DNA of 64,000 nucleotides from contig NC_068339.1 of NCBI RefSeq assembly GCF_014633365.1, positions 34,853,316 to 34,917,315 on the forward strand, written 5' to 3'. Under the pieces are notes generated by a model. It was given only the letters and a program-made list of their open reading frames with translations, made no database searches and was not told the DNA's origin. The DNA comes from Diospyros lotus. Lineage: Eukaryota; Streptophyta; Magnoliopsida; Ericales; Ebenaceae. The translations under genes and the position numbers were made by a program. Below are positions 35,209-47,680 of the stretch, one piece after another (positions within the stretch are counted from its first letter, which is position 1; each line of letters begins with the position of its first letter).

Positions 35209-37123
35209 TTTACATATTTTTAAAAACCATTTTCATGCACATGCTTCATGCATCATCATAACATGCATATTTGTAATAACTTCTCATATATAACTAACAT
35301 GCGATTAATGAAACAATATGCACAATAGAACAACATTCATGCAAGATAACATCAAACTTTTGCATGTCCTCAATAAAGCATCATTCCCAAAGAAAGATAG
35401 GGTGATTCAAGCCCTATTTGAGATTCAGGAGATATAATGAGAACCATAAAATAGTTTACTAGTAATGGAAAATTACTTGTAAAATGGGAAAATAACCTAC
35501 AAAAATAGGGAATTAAGAAACCTGAACTTGCATTAAGAGGAATTGAACTTGCAAGATAGGAATAAGAACTTGCAAATTAGAAACATGAACTAGAGAAGAG
35601 AGAAATTGAACTTGCATAAAGAGGAATTGGACTTGCAAATTAGAGAATTTAGCAACAAGAACTTGCCTTAAATATCTTCTTAATTTTTACAGCATACCGG
35701 GGTTGATTATGCCACAACCCAAACTCACACGGGCAGAATTTCTCTTAATTCTTCCAAAATTTTCCCTAATTTTTCCAAAACCTTCCCCCCAAAATCTCCC
35801 CATCTTACACAATACCATGGCCTATTTATAGGCCCAAAGGTGGGAACAATGTAGAAGCAGCAAGGGAGATTAATTTTGTGGCAAAACAACAAATGGGATA
35901 AGTGGCAATGGCTGGAAGCCACTTGGCAGCAGCTGGCAGCTGCTGGCGGTGACAAGGCTACGTAGGGCCCTATGTGGTGCTCGCACGTTTAGTCATGCGC
36001 ATGTGGCTGCATGGCCAGGCAGCCGCGCGCCGCGCGCGCACGGCCTGGCGCCCAACTAGGTTTTAAAAACCCAGCTTTGATTTTTGCATGGCCGCGGGTT
36101 TGATCCCACAACCTCTTCCTCCTCTTGGCACCCCCAACCATCTCAACTACAACCCTCCTTGCTCCTTATTGCAAGAAATGTATTTTCAAGGCATTTTCAG
36201 TTTCCAAAATTTCACTTTATCCTAATAACGTTCATAAATTAACCCAAATCAATTTATTTTAATCTTTCCTTATTTCCACAATACCTTAAAATAATTAATT
36301 ACCAATTTTCTTAAAATAACATAAATTATTATTTTCCCTTAAATCCCCAAATATTCCATAACAACCCTAAATAATTTTGAATAATTACCAAAACTCACTT
36401 GATCAATTTTAATTTTCTCCAATTAACTCCTTATACCCAAATTCACATTAATTCACAAATAAACAGGCCGTTACACGTTTCATGCAATAAAAGTCTTACA
36501 TAAGAGAAAAAAAAAATAGGATTTAGAATATAGGAGCCTCACTTTGAACTTAATTAGGGATTCCTCGAAATTCGTGCATGTCCTCAATTCTCGTGCCAGG
36601 CTTCTAATTTTTCTCAAATTTGAGTCTCATTGATCCCTAGCCATCATATTCATTCGAAAGAATATCAACATCTATTTTTTCATAAATTTCTCTTATTTTC
36701 TACTCGAAAATTCCAAAATAAATACCTCCTCAAGTATTTTCTCAAATTTTCCACCACCATAAATCATAAAATATTTTTTCGAAAATATTAAAAATATTCC
36801 AAAAAATACCTTATGCCCACCCGCCCTGCACGTGAAGACCCACTCATGTACTGTATGCACTTATCGTCTTCAACATTTTTTCTGTCACGAGCAACTGCTC
36901 TGATCATTGAACTTTTGCACCACCTTGAACCCTTCCTCAAGTTGATCCTCTTGGCACCCTTGGATACTTGAAACAACCACCGAAAGACCCTCAATCGAAC
37001 GGTCAAAGTCTAGGCTCCGATGACCTCTACAATTTCTAATCAAGCTTCGAAACCCTTTCGAAACCACATGAAACCTCGCTAAATTCTCTAGAAATGCTCT
37101 CCAAGACACAAGGAACAAAAGCA

Positions 37124-38395
37124 TGTAGGTCCCTTAGGGTATGGCTACTCAAGAGGGGGGTGAATCGAGTAATTAATTTTTTTTCATTTTTAATAAATAT
37201 TCTTAATTAATAATTTTATTTAAGAATATATATTTGATAAATATTATAAATTATGTTTGAAATTAATAATTAATGTAAGTCACAAGATATAACAAAAATA
37301 AATATAATGAGGCACAACAAAATTTATAGTAGTTCAGTGTCTTCACACACACTTAATCCACTCTCCCAAGGTCTAACCACCATTGGGATTCTACTAAAAT
37401 AATTTCACCAAAGTTTCCACATTAGTTTACCTTAGAATCTAGATATACACCTAGATTATAACGAATTTTAGGAAACCACTACATTAAGGTTTTCACCCTA
37501 ATTTATCTTGAAAACTAGATTCACTTAAATTTTAACGGTTCTAGAAAACCTATACAATTGACAATGGTAATTTAAATATTACAAATAATTTGTCCACAGT
37601 TGGACACAAATAAAAAATTAAGAACAAATTATACAAATAAATAATATTTAAATAAATAAATAAATTTGTAACCTCAAATAGAGAAGTTCATATTTATCGT
37701 AGAAAACTTGAATAACTTTTCTCCTCTTGCCTTGTGGCTCTTCGATGGATGTGCAATAATATTTTGAGAGTCTCATATTGCTTGAATGTTTTTCTTGAGA
37801 GCATTTAAGAGCTTTCGGGTGCTTTGCATATGCAATGAAAGCACTTGATGCCTCAAAAATGAGATTGGGGGGTATTTATATGCATTTTGGACACTTTTTC
37901 AATGGTAAAAAATCTGACCGTTATAGGCAAGAAATTAAAATTAATATGTGCACTAATATAATCAAGGAGACTTGTAGATCAACTGGCAAGGGAAGGTTTG
38001 GGTTGAAGGGAGCTTAAGGGCTCGAACCAAGGTGTATGAGCCTAGTTGTTAAATTTTTTTTTTATTAGATACATATGCTATAAAAATATTTTATAAATTA
38101 ATCTAAAATATTTTTAATAGAAAACAATATTTTTTGATAATACATGTGCTAAGAAAATATTTCATAAATTAATATAAAAAATTAAAAAATATTTTAATAG
38201 AAAATAATATTTTACCATACACATACTATGAAAAATATTTTATAAATTAATGAAAAAATAATTTGATACTATAATTAATATTTTCAAGGAAAATACTCTT
38301 TTTGTTGATCACCCAAAATATTATAATTTGTATATTAAAAATTCTCTTTTTGTTAATAATCAAAACTTAATTAATATAAACAAGTTGGTTTAACA
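37124..38395 (-). mobile_element. Solo LTR E3 (copia-type), minus strand, inserted in LTR I
   Basis: 1272 bp. Minus strand TGTTAAACCAACTTG to AAGGGACCTACA, flanked by AAGCA (37119-37123) and AAGCC (38396-38400), a target duplication with one mismatch. The 3' end carries TTCACCCCCCTCTTGAGTAG, the family E signature. LTR I sequence lies on both sides. AT-rich interior with no coding potential. Confidence 0.8.
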
Positions 38396-38504
38396 AAGCC
38401 CTTTAACGAATCTCTCAAAAACACTCCCAAACTTGAGAGATTTGATGCTCCATTTTTAGCCAAAACCCTCACTTATTTATTGGCAAAATCCGGCCATCCC
38501 TTGA

Positions 38505-39051
38505 AAATACTTGCCTCAACCGTGGGTCCTACCATTTCGTTTATAAATACTCGCTTTTTCGAAGGTAAAATGATTCTTTTTGATCTTTTGGTTCCACTGA
38601 TCCTCTAGACTCATTTCATACCTCTGTCCCGACACTCAATCTCCCTCTAAAACCTATTAGGGAACATAAATATCCCTTTAGGACACATAATAGATATACA
38701 CTTGCATCATATATCATACTTTGGACATACTTGGGGCTATTGTTTGACTTTGGCATTGGAGGGCTCGTATAAGGGAGTCTCCCACATTCCTTTCTGACTT
38801 TTATTTGTGACTGTAGGCTAAGTCTGAGCCTAGCTCACCTGAAGGATGCCTCCCAAAGACCCATTGTAATCTCTTTCTCTTAACTTCCCAAGGACCCATC
38901 CGGGTTCCTGCCTCATCAAGTTCTAGCTCTGACCTGTTCCAAATTTGTTTAACCCTGTTTATGACATCTCGGACCTTCTATCGTGGTGAAAGACTCTACT
39001 CTATCTGATCACAAGACAAATAAATTTAATTATTATAGTTAGACAACATCA
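38505..39051 (+). mobile_element. Tat LTR fragment (family T)
   Basis: Clearly similar to 13880-14436 (shared CTCAACCGTGGGTCC, a TATA-like TTATAAATACTC, and the end TAGTTAGACAACATCA). It joins LTR I without a recognisable target duplication, so the join is probably a deletion or rearrangement. Confidence 0.6.
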
Positions 39052-42000
39052 TTTACGTAGGTCAAATTATGAAACTTTTCTTCCAGTCTCATGACAACAA
39101 ATTAATTAAATATCAATAAAATATTTAATAGATTTAAGAACAATAAGAAATTCTTTGTATAGATACAGAAGATCAATTCAAATAAACATAAATTGATAAT
39201 GATTCAAGCTTTATCAAAACCTTAATAAATAAAATTTATTCATGGCAGATTTAATGGTGTTCATAAAAAATAAATGAATAATATATTAATGCTCCCTGGA
39301 GATCTGAAACCAAATCTGAAACGACGAATTGCTCGGATGCTACTTGCTTCCTTGGCTCGCCGCACTGCCTGATTGCGCCACTACTTCTGCATGCTTTGCG
39401 CCTTACGGCTACCAACTGCTGCGATTGGGCCAAGCCCTGTGACTTCTCTCTCGTTGCGCCTCCTTGTGGCGGCTTGGCCTTGCGTCCTGATTTTCATTCA
39501 ATCTACCCTTTATAATATTATTATTATATATATACACGCATAGCATGCCACCTTAGTTTTCCTTCAATTTGAATTTCTCCCACAATTCTCCTCCACCTTA
39601 GTTTTCCTATCTTTCAGTTTATTAGTTATTAATTCTTTAATTATATTATAATATTAATTTTAAAATTAATATTATAAATTAATTTATAATATCTTATTTC
39701 CTTCTTTTTACACCCAAATCTTTGAATTAATTTGCTTTGCTAAATTCCTACAAAAAAATTTAAATTATATAAAATTTATAAAAATATACATTTTAAATAA
39801 AAAAAACATAAAATTAAACTCTAAATTAGATAAAAATGTGTAAAATTAAGATCTATTATAAACCATATCACATTAGGAGTTCCACTTAAAATTTCAATAT
39901 TTTAATTAATTAGGACATTTTTAACCCTTAAATTTTGGCCAGTAATTTTAAAAAATTTATTAAACTGATGATTAAATAAAATTTAAAAATACCTACACTT
40001 AAAAAATTAAAAATTCAAAAAGCATACCCACAATTTGCCCTAAATAAATCCATGTGGGCGTTGCAACTTTGTGGATCGTCCCCACCACCCACAGAGCCAC
40101 AGGATCCGCATGCATCATCGGAACACGAAACAGCCAAAAGCAATAATATTGAAGATTGAAAATTAGGAGCAATGTGACAGACATGGAAACGTAGTACCTA
40201 AGATCACATCACCATATGATACGGTTCCCAAGGGATATCCTTGAGCTTCTGATAATATTATTTTATTTACATGCTATAATATAATATTATCTATTCTTTC
40301 AAAACCAATGTAAAGATAACAACAAAGCTGAATAAAAATTTAAATAAAATCCCACATTCAAGAGGTGTTATTTGGTAATTTAATTAATTAATATAGTATT
40401 TATTTCTCTAACTAAATCTTAATTGATAACTATACAAATATTGACTATTTGTTTAGATTTTAATTAAATTTATTATAATATCTAACAAATCATTAATGGG
40501 TATTTTGAAATGAAAAATTTTGGAAACATAAATATAAGATAAAATTATATAAGAAAATATAATGAGGAGGAGGACTCCCATCCTCCATCCTCATCTTGAA
40601 TAGGGTTTAGGGTAAATTAGCAGTAAACATACAAAAAGATATATATATATATATAGGGGTCAAATCAGGAAATTTTTTTAATAAGGATGAAATTTATTAA
40701 AAAAATAAAAAATAATATAGTAATATAAATATATTGAAAGTTAACATAGAATTTAAAATTAGATTATCAGAATTTATAATTTTAATTTATTAATTATTTT
40801 TTATAATTAAAGTAATTAAATTTAGTAAAAATTCAATCCAATATAAATAAGGTTCTGTTAAAAATTTTAGAACAACATAAAGCTCAACGAGCCGCTCCGA
40901 TATGCTTTGAAAGTAGGTAATTTGTATCAAGGCATGCATATCCTCTTGGATCTAGAGATAATATTGTTTTGATGGATGATGGATGCCCTTTTCTCTTCAC
41001 TGTTTAGATATAGATAATATCTTCGCATGTATTAGTATTTAATATATATTTATGGAGGAATGGTGACGGGTGAACAAACCTAACAATTCATGCGTGCTTA
41101 GTGCTTGGGTTGCATGCATTTGCTTTTCCTGACATATATATCCATAGAATATATTCTATGTAATATTAGTGGACTTCAATTCACATTGCATGACTCCTAA
41201 ATTAGGTTAGATTCTTTATTCTCCTTACGTAATTCTTCTGTCCACGGTTTCACCTGATTCCTCTATAGAAAATGCTATCGATATTTTTTGCGCTATATTT
41301 TAAACTATATAATACATATAAAATGATAAAAATATTTCTCATCTAAGGTAGTGAGGTATGAAGGGTATTTTTGTCATTTTATATATATTGTTTAGTCCAA
41401 AGTGTAGTCCAAAGAGTACCAATAATATGGTCCATAAATCAATCTATTGTAAATTTAACCTAATCGGTTGAAGTCTAGTTGATTTGCCATTTTAAAAGGA
41501 GCTTTTAAAATCTTTTGTTTAAAAGTGTTTTAAAGCTTTTGAGTTATAAGACTATTAAATTAATAAGAAGTTTAGATAAAATATGTTTAAAGTTGTTAAT
41601 TATGTAGTTATATGTATTTGTTGAATTAATTAAAACTTATAAGTTATTAGAAGTTATAAAATGATAAAAAAAGGACCTATTATTTATTTTAAAAAATAGA
41701 ATTATTTTTATGCAATATTTTCATAAGGAATTTAACTAATTGTATTTTGTAACAAATTATAACTTATATTAACTATTGTATAATAAATTTGATAATAAAA
41801 ATGTTAAATTTATGTTTAAATAATAAATATTAGAGGGGTGGGCCATGCACTTGCAAAAAATAAAAAAAATTAAATGAAAGTTTATTGAATGATGCTTGAT
41901 AGTAATTGTTTAAATTTTAATTTTTTAAACAAAGTTTCAAATAAAATGAGCTTTGATGTAGTGGTAAAATTATTTTTGAAACTAGTTATTATTTAGAGTT

Positions 42001-42371
42001 CATGGGTTCAAATATTGTTAACATAATTATTTTTTATTTTTTAAGCAAAATACATAAAGGGTATTTTAGGAAACCACTTTATTGCTTGGGTTCTATAACA
42101 CCAAAACCTAAGTTTACTTATTTGACAATAGTTGCTGGAACTGATCACGTGAGCACTTATAAGAAAAGATAGGGTTAATTATCTCAATATAATCTCCAAA
42201 ACTCAAGTTAATATAATAAATGAGCAAAAAATATGTAATAAACAATAAGAGTCTATTGGTTTACTTGTAGGGGTTTCATCTTTCATATAGCTAGTAGAAA
42301 AAGTTAACATAAGATGGGGTGAATTAAGTTTTTTCACCCTTTTTAACACTTTAAAAAATAAACAAAGTAAA
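39052..42371 (+). other. AT-rich region, no gene recognised
   Basis: 3.3 kb, mostly A/T with many homopolymer runs and a (TA)n stretch near 40641. No frame above 61 codons and no domain. A more GC-rich block at 39290-39490 read on the minus strand looks like an LTR leader but has no partner in the window. 42290-42350 resembles part of an E LTR (ATGGGGTGAATTAAG). This is the largest stretch not explained by a recognised element. Confidence 0.5.
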
Positions 42372-44206
42372 TGTTACACCCGATTTTCTCAAACATGTTA
42401 TAACTTTAGGAAATTCCAGGCTATGTACTTTCTTCTTTTTTTTTTTTTTCAAGACATAATCCCAACATAATACAAAACTCTCAAAATTTTCATCTACTCA
42501 GCTAGCATGGGATTCATACATCATATAAGCTAGGCTAGGTACTTAAACGATAGCGGAAGATAAGAATCAAACCTTAATTTTAACATTAACTATAAATAAG
42601 GTTATACATTATCATCCTTCAAAATATTCAGAATTCAAAATAGCAAAACTTAAATACATAGGTTGCATAAACATATAGCCAATACAACATGCACTTTTAC
42701 TAAGTGCCATTACATGCTTCCTCCATGCTCATTTCTACTACAATCTTCATCTAGAACGTTTGAATATTTTAAGGACAAAGTCCAATTAGATCCTAAATTA
42801 TCTAAGGGTACAAAATTCATATTTTGTGCATGTATACAAAATGCAAAATGTCTTTATTCTTTTTGTTTGAGCCGAAGAGGCATTAACAAAACTTTAATGT
42901 TATTCCCCATTTTACAACCTTCTTACCAGATCGAGGTGTTGTACAACACCCATGGTAAAGCAGCGATGCATGTCTATACTCTCAAACATATCCGATGCAT
43001 AATCAATAATATCATCGTGAATATATGCATATTTCATCATCATGACATGTGAATGCAACCACATGATGTATACATATCAAAGCATGTCAATATGTCAAAT
43101 GGATGGCAGAGCATACTTACATATACGAATCACACTGATTTATAAAATAGGCTAAGTTTGGATAAAACCACTTACCTCGAACATATCTAAGAATATCCAA
43201 TTTCTCGTGCCCAATCTCAATTTTCATACTATTACTCAATTTCGAGCCTCAATGATCCCTAAACATTATATTCATTCAAAGGAATATCAATATCTATTTT
43301 TTCATAATTTTCTCTATTTTCTTCCTATTTTCCTCAATAGTTCCAAAATAAATACCTCCTCAAATATTTTCTCAAATTTTCTTTCACCATAAATCATAAA
43401 ATAATTTCTAGGAAATTTTTGAAAAAAATCCAAAAGGAAATACCTCTACACATGCTCTCACATGCTAGCCACGTGCCGGTTGTCTTCTCAGGTGAGCCTC
43501 TCACTACGGGCAATCGAAATATTTCCCCGATCACACCACCTTAAAGATCTCTTCAAGTCAATCACGATGGTGCCTTCCTTTACTCAAAAAACCCACTAGA
43601 AAGCCCTCGATTGAATGGCCAAAGCCTTGGCTTCTAGCAGTTTTGCGACGACTTTGGATTTCCCTCGTTTTCACTCCAAAACGCACAAAACTCTCCAGAA
43701 TTCTTCCTTTTGACTTGGGGAACAAAAATTCCTTATTGATTTCCTTTGAATCACTCTCAAACACGAGTGATTTGATGATCCAAAACCTTGAAACTCTTGG
43801 CCTATTTATAGCAAAATCTGACCACCATTCGACCCATCAATGGCCAATCCTTGGTTGTCAAGCATCCCTGATACGTCTTTAATGGCCTGAGGCTTATTTC
43901 TTAGGGTTTATGGCGGCTGGTCTGCCAGTAGCAAGCACACACAGTGTGGTGGCCGATTTTATTACAGTGTTCACACTGCAAGTATGCTGAAATTACATTT
44001 TAGCCCTCTTTCTCAAGTCCTTAAACTTTGATATTTTATCACAAGAACCCTTAAGTCCCATGCTTCTCAATTGGCCCAACAATTTTGGAGAAATATCATT
44101 TTCACCCTTTTTCAACTAGAATTGAAAATTACATTATGCCTGAATATATGTAAGATCACGTTTTGGTCACGAATCCTTTTGTTTCATCCCAAAACTACTT
44201 CAGGGT
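42372..44206 (-). mobile_element. LTR J (chromovirus-type), minus strand, truncated
   Basis: Left end TGTTACACCCG is the minus-strand LTR end. The TATA box is at 43803-43810 on the minus strand. Strong similarity to LTR I (43250-43400 against 36620-36780) and to B1. The LTR start is cut off by the copia 5' LTR E5. The 129-codon frame at 42663-43052 shows no domain. Confidence 0.75.
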
Positions 44207-45739
44207 TGTTTGATGTTTTACTCTTATGTTTAGTTTTTATGATGAAAAATATAAAATGATTTTATACTCCAAATCAAAGTATATGATCTGCAAACAAAAA
44301 TCAATTTCAAGTGCTTTGTTAAAAAAAAAAAAAAAAAAAAAAACCAAATGATCTATGATTTTTTATATTAGTTGGAGATTAAAAAAAACAGTATTAAGAT
44401 TTAAAAGATCTCTTAAATGATTTTTCAAATTGGTTTTGAATCATTGGATAAATGAAACAAAATGTTTCAAACCTAAAGCAAAGCAAGTCTATTAACTAGT
44501 TGACAAGGTTTCAAGATTTTTATGCAACTGTTGATAAAATATAATTTGGTCGACTAATAGTATGCTCAATATTGTAAAATTAATTTTAAAGCTTGACTTG
44601 GTTGACTAAGCTATAGGCTCTGTCGACTAACAACATGCATGTTTCTGACTTGGTTGACTAAGTTATAAGATTTGTCGACTAACAGTGCTTATGTGCTGAC
44701 TTAATTGACTAACTCCTTAAGTCTGTCGACAGAAGGATAGCCTTGGTCAACTAAGTGCCATGCTTATTATGTCTTGGTCGACCAACTTATTTTGTTTGTC
44801 GACCAAGTTTGTTATTTTGCCTGATTCTGTAGATTAACCATTTTTATCTGTTGACTAAGTCTATTTTCGTAGAAAGCATAATGGCTAGTTTTTCAAATCT
44901 CAACGGTTACAAACGGCTAGTTTTCTCTTAGATCTCTTGGGATGCTTATAAATAAAAGTCATGGATGAACTTGAGAAGGCTAATGGATGGGAACGAGTTG
45001 ATTTAAAGATTACAAATCTTTTTATTCGAGCTTATAGAATTTGTGCTTTCATTATTGTATTTTTCTCCAAGGCTTTGTTTTATCATTGTAAATTTATTCT
45101 TAAGTCTTGTTTTCATTGTGAAAGAACTTGTAACTAAGAGTGTCAACTCTTAGCTTCTCTCTTACATTTGTATCATTCTTATTTTCCTAGCTTGTTGTGT
45201 TAGAGGACTTGCTCTTTGAAGCAAGAGGTTGAAATACCTAGCTAGGTACTAGAAGACTTGCTTGTATAAGCAAGAGGTTTGTAATTTCTTAGTTTTGGAC
45301 TAGGGGGCCTACTTGGTTAAGTTGGAGGTTTTTAGTGAATTATTTGCAAAATCTTTAGTGAGGAGCTAAGATAGTGGATTAGGCTTGGGTTAAGCTGAAC
45401 CACTATAAATCATTTGTGTTCTTCTCTTGTGCTTGTGTTTTTTGTTTATTTATCTTTTCAAGCATCTCTATATTCCTCACTTGATTCATATATTTAATCT
45501 TTCATTGAAAAAGATTTCATATTTTTCAATCTTGTGTTCTCCATTGTCAAGATGAGATTATTTTTATACGGTTGATACCTCATTGTGCCATTCCACGGTC
45601 TTGAGGTTTAATGAAGTCGTGGTCTTTATAGACGACATCTTCTTTTTATTAAAAGAATTTTTAAGGAAAAAGATTTTTTTTTAATTTACCCAATTCACCC
45701 CCCTCTTGGGTGTGTGCCGTAGCATTTCAAACCTATTGA
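44207..45739 (+). mobile_element. LTR E5: 5' LTR of a copia element
   Basis: About 1.53 kb. The start is placed at TGTTTGATGTTTTACTC (44207, uncertain by a few bases) and the end at the primer site. TATA box at 44947-44954. The 3' end has the family E block AATTCACCCCCCTCTTGGGT. GTCGAC motifs lie at 44549, 44622, 44674, 44725, 44777 and 44798, alternating with GTTGAC forms. This copy ties the E solo LTRs to copia. Confidence 0.82.
44549..44803 (+). repeat. GTCGACTAA-type repeat array in LTR E5
   Basis: Roughly 50-bp degenerate units, each with one GTCGAC and one GTTGACTAA. Six intact GTCGAC. Upstream of the TATA box, as in E1. Confidence 0.8.
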
Positions 45740-45740
45740 T

Positions 45741-45752
45741 TGGTATTAGAGC
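45741..45752 (+). other. Primer binding site of copia element E5
   Basis: TGGTATTAGAGC, identical to that of D1; initiator-Met tRNA type. It precedes gag by about 40 bp. Confidence 0.85.
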
Positions 45753-45794
45753 CTAACTCCTTGTTTCTAGGTCTAACAACCTAAGGAGAGATTC

Positions 45795-46766
45795 ATGGCT
45801 TTTAAGGAAGGTTATCCTACTAATGTGGCACCGTATTTTGATGGCTCCTACTATGATTTTTGGAGAAAAAGAATTTTTATCTACTTGCAATCCATTGATT
45901 TTAATTTATGGTATATTCTAGAAAAAGGATTTGTTTCAAAGCCAAAGTCCATTTGGAGTGAAGATGATAAAAATCATTTTGTTTTAAATATCAAAGCCAT
46001 GAAAATTTTGCATCAAGCTTTGCATGAAAATGTTTATGCTAAAATTTTGAAGTGCTCTAATGCTAAAGATATATTTGGCACTCTTGATTCATTATATTTC
46101 TCTAATAAAACTCTTCAAAAGCAATTGGATTTATTGTCAAATGAATTGGAAGTCTTGAGATCAAAGAATAAATATTTGTTTGCTTCCAATAAATAATTTT
46201 CATTAGAAAAAGATTTGAAAGAAAATCAATTGAAATCTCTTAATAGTACTCTAAATGAGAAACCTATTTTAAATAGGAAGATTTCAAATTCTTGTGATCA
46301 TGAAATAAGTGTTCAAAATTTTAATAGTCAAAGAGTTAATGTCAAAAGCTCACCTTTACACACCTTTCATGATATTAAATGTTTTTATTGTTGTAAATTA
46401 GGTCACATTGCATACAATTGTCCTTTAAAAAGGAAATCATATTATGGACCTAAAATAAAATGGATTCCTAAGGAAACTATGCTTTCTAGTATTTCTCGTT
46501 CTAATCCTCAAGAATCCAAACATGTTTTGATACAAAAAATTTCTCACTTTCATAAAAATGTGCATAAGGATAAGAAGCAAACAATATTCATAAAAAGGAA
46601 ACAAAAATCATTTGCTTCACATACTAGCATTTGGTATCAATTTATAAACAAAGGTTTTGTAAGAAACAATCCACATATGTTTAAACAAATTTGGGTTCCT
46701 AAGGAGGAGCTCTATGCTAACAATGGTGAACCCAAAGTGGTTTGGGCACCAAAAGCTTGTGGATAG
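45795..46766 (+). pseudogene. Copia E5 gag with CCHC zinc knuckle
   Basis: Two open pieces in the same frame (45795-46196 and 46215-46766) separated by a single stop codon (TAA at 46194-46196). Piece one starts MAFKEGYPTNVAPYFDGSYY and has WRKRIFIYLQSIDFNLWYIL, like the N-terminal gag domain of plant copia elements, followed by a leucine-rich segment. Piece two carries CFYCCKLGHIAYNC, a complete CX2CX4HX4C nucleocapsid knuckle. It then has three repeats of the KIKWIPKE / KQIWVPKEE / KVVWAPK kind typical of copia gag. Apart from the stop it is nearly intact, the best preserved gag in the window. Protease is not recognisable downstream. Confidence 0.85.
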
Positions 46767-47262
46767 TTATTTTTCCAAGTTGCTTGTCATCCAAATGAAT
46801 CTCAAGTAAAATATTTATGTATGAATCAAGGATGAAGAGAAGAGGAAGGTGAAAAAGAAGATCATCTCTCATGTTACCAACCAAGAAGTAAGATTTCATT
46901 AATTAAAATCCTGGTGGTACATTTCTATCACTAAATTCTCTATGTTTATAATTTTAATGATTTTGATCTATAAGTTTGCTTTTATGATTTTGTTGAAAAC
47001 TTATATTGATTTCTAAAATTAAGAAAGAGTTATAGTGTTGTGATATATGCATTGAATAAGGGGGAGAATAAAATTTGTTGATATGTGCTAGAAAATGTTG
47101 TCTTGATAAATGGTCTTAAGCACAACCTAATTAGCATAAGTCAATTGCGTGTCAAGAGACATAGAGTATGTTTTAATGCCAAATCATGTGAAGTATCTTG
47201 TTTCAAAACAAAGGAAATAAAAATTATAGAAAATAGGATAGAAAATGTTTCATCCTGAGTTC
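46767..47262 (+). pseudogene. Copia E5 pol scrap (region before integrase)
   Basis: Decayed. Near 47095-47260 one frame gives LINGLKHNLISISQL, the conserved copia segment that begins the pre-integrase region, then RHRVCFNAKSCEVSCF. Protease should precede it and is missing or unreadable. The sequence stops at 47262, where minus strand Tat C2 begins. Confidence 0.7.
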
Positions 47263-47680
47263 AACTCCTCAAATTTCTTCTACAATAGTTCATAATCTGA
47301 TAATAAGACTGTGGGTGGAGCTATCTCTGAACTCACCACGAGGTTTTCATTTGGAATTGAAAACTGCCCAAATGAGGGTTATTCTTGACTACCGGGCGTT
47401 GCATGTGGGACTTGTTTTCCTCAACCTATCGCATGTCTTCTTAATCCAACTACGTGTACTTATCCCTATTCTAAATGATCCATGCCCCCCAGTCCAGCTA
47501 TTTGATCGCCTTCGAGCATAGGAAAGTTTCTTGAATGCACTTCGTTGTCAGGCTGATCCTCTGAAAATTCTAGTACTATAGGATGTTCTTGACTGGGGCT
47601 TCTTGTGGCTTCCGTCCTAGTAAGAGCGCTCCTTCGGGTGTGGTTAAGCGGGTTTGCCAAACCAACTGATCGTGTCCCTC
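47263..47680 (-). pseudogene. Tat C2 5' gag leader region
   Basis: Minus strand counterpart of 59640-60057 in C1 (shared ACTGTGGGTGGAGCTAT and the reading NHTRRSALTRTEATRSPSQE). The primer site and first codons present in C1 are deleted, so the leader joins the LTR directly at 47680/47681. Confidence 0.65.

Larger units (their letters stand above)
23431..36475 (-). mobile_element. Chromovirus H, complete outline with nested insertions
   Basis: A 13-kb minus strand Ty3/gypsy element inside LTR I. Order on the minus strand is 5' LTR (36475-30208), primer site, gag, protease, RT, RNase H, integrase with chromodomain, polypurine tract, 3' LTR (25365-23431). Flanks are TGTTT (23426-23430) and CGTTT (36476-36480), a target duplication with one C-to-T change in a CpG. 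Two solo LTRs, D2 and E2, sit in the 5' LTR. All coding parts contain stops or frameshifts. Domain wording and the chromodomain place it among Tekay/Del-like chromoviruses. Confidence 0.9.
30208..36475 (-). mobile_element. 5' LTR of H, split by solo LTRs D2 and E2
   Basis: Pieces 30208-30352, 32277-32866 and 35209-36475, about 1.99 kb net. Minus-strand ends are TGTAACGGCC and GGCGCCTACA. TATA box at 35823-35830 on the minus strand. It carries five copies of the 21-bp GGGACCGAAGTCC repeat (32692-32793) where the 3' LTR has three. Confidence 0.88.
22453..38505 (-). mobile_element. LTR I (chromovirus-type), minus strand, split by element H and solo LTR E3
   Basis: Pieces are 22453-23430, 36476-37123 and about 38396-38505. 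The left end TGTAACACCC is the minus-strand LTR end; five flanking bases are GATGT. The left piece aligns with the 3' half of LTR A (including AATAAA plus hairpin, here 22648-22673 reversed, and the A direct repeat). The right piece aligns with LTRs B1 and J instead. The start of the LTR is missing: at about 38505 the sequence changes to a Tat LTR fragment. No attached polyprotein. Confidence 0.75.

Noticed and set aside
39251..39433. 60-codon frame in the GC-richer block
   Set aside because: Too short, no domain, no splice or promoter context that I can support.
42663..43052. 129-codon frame on the + strand
   Set aside because: Antisense within LTR J, no recognisable family.
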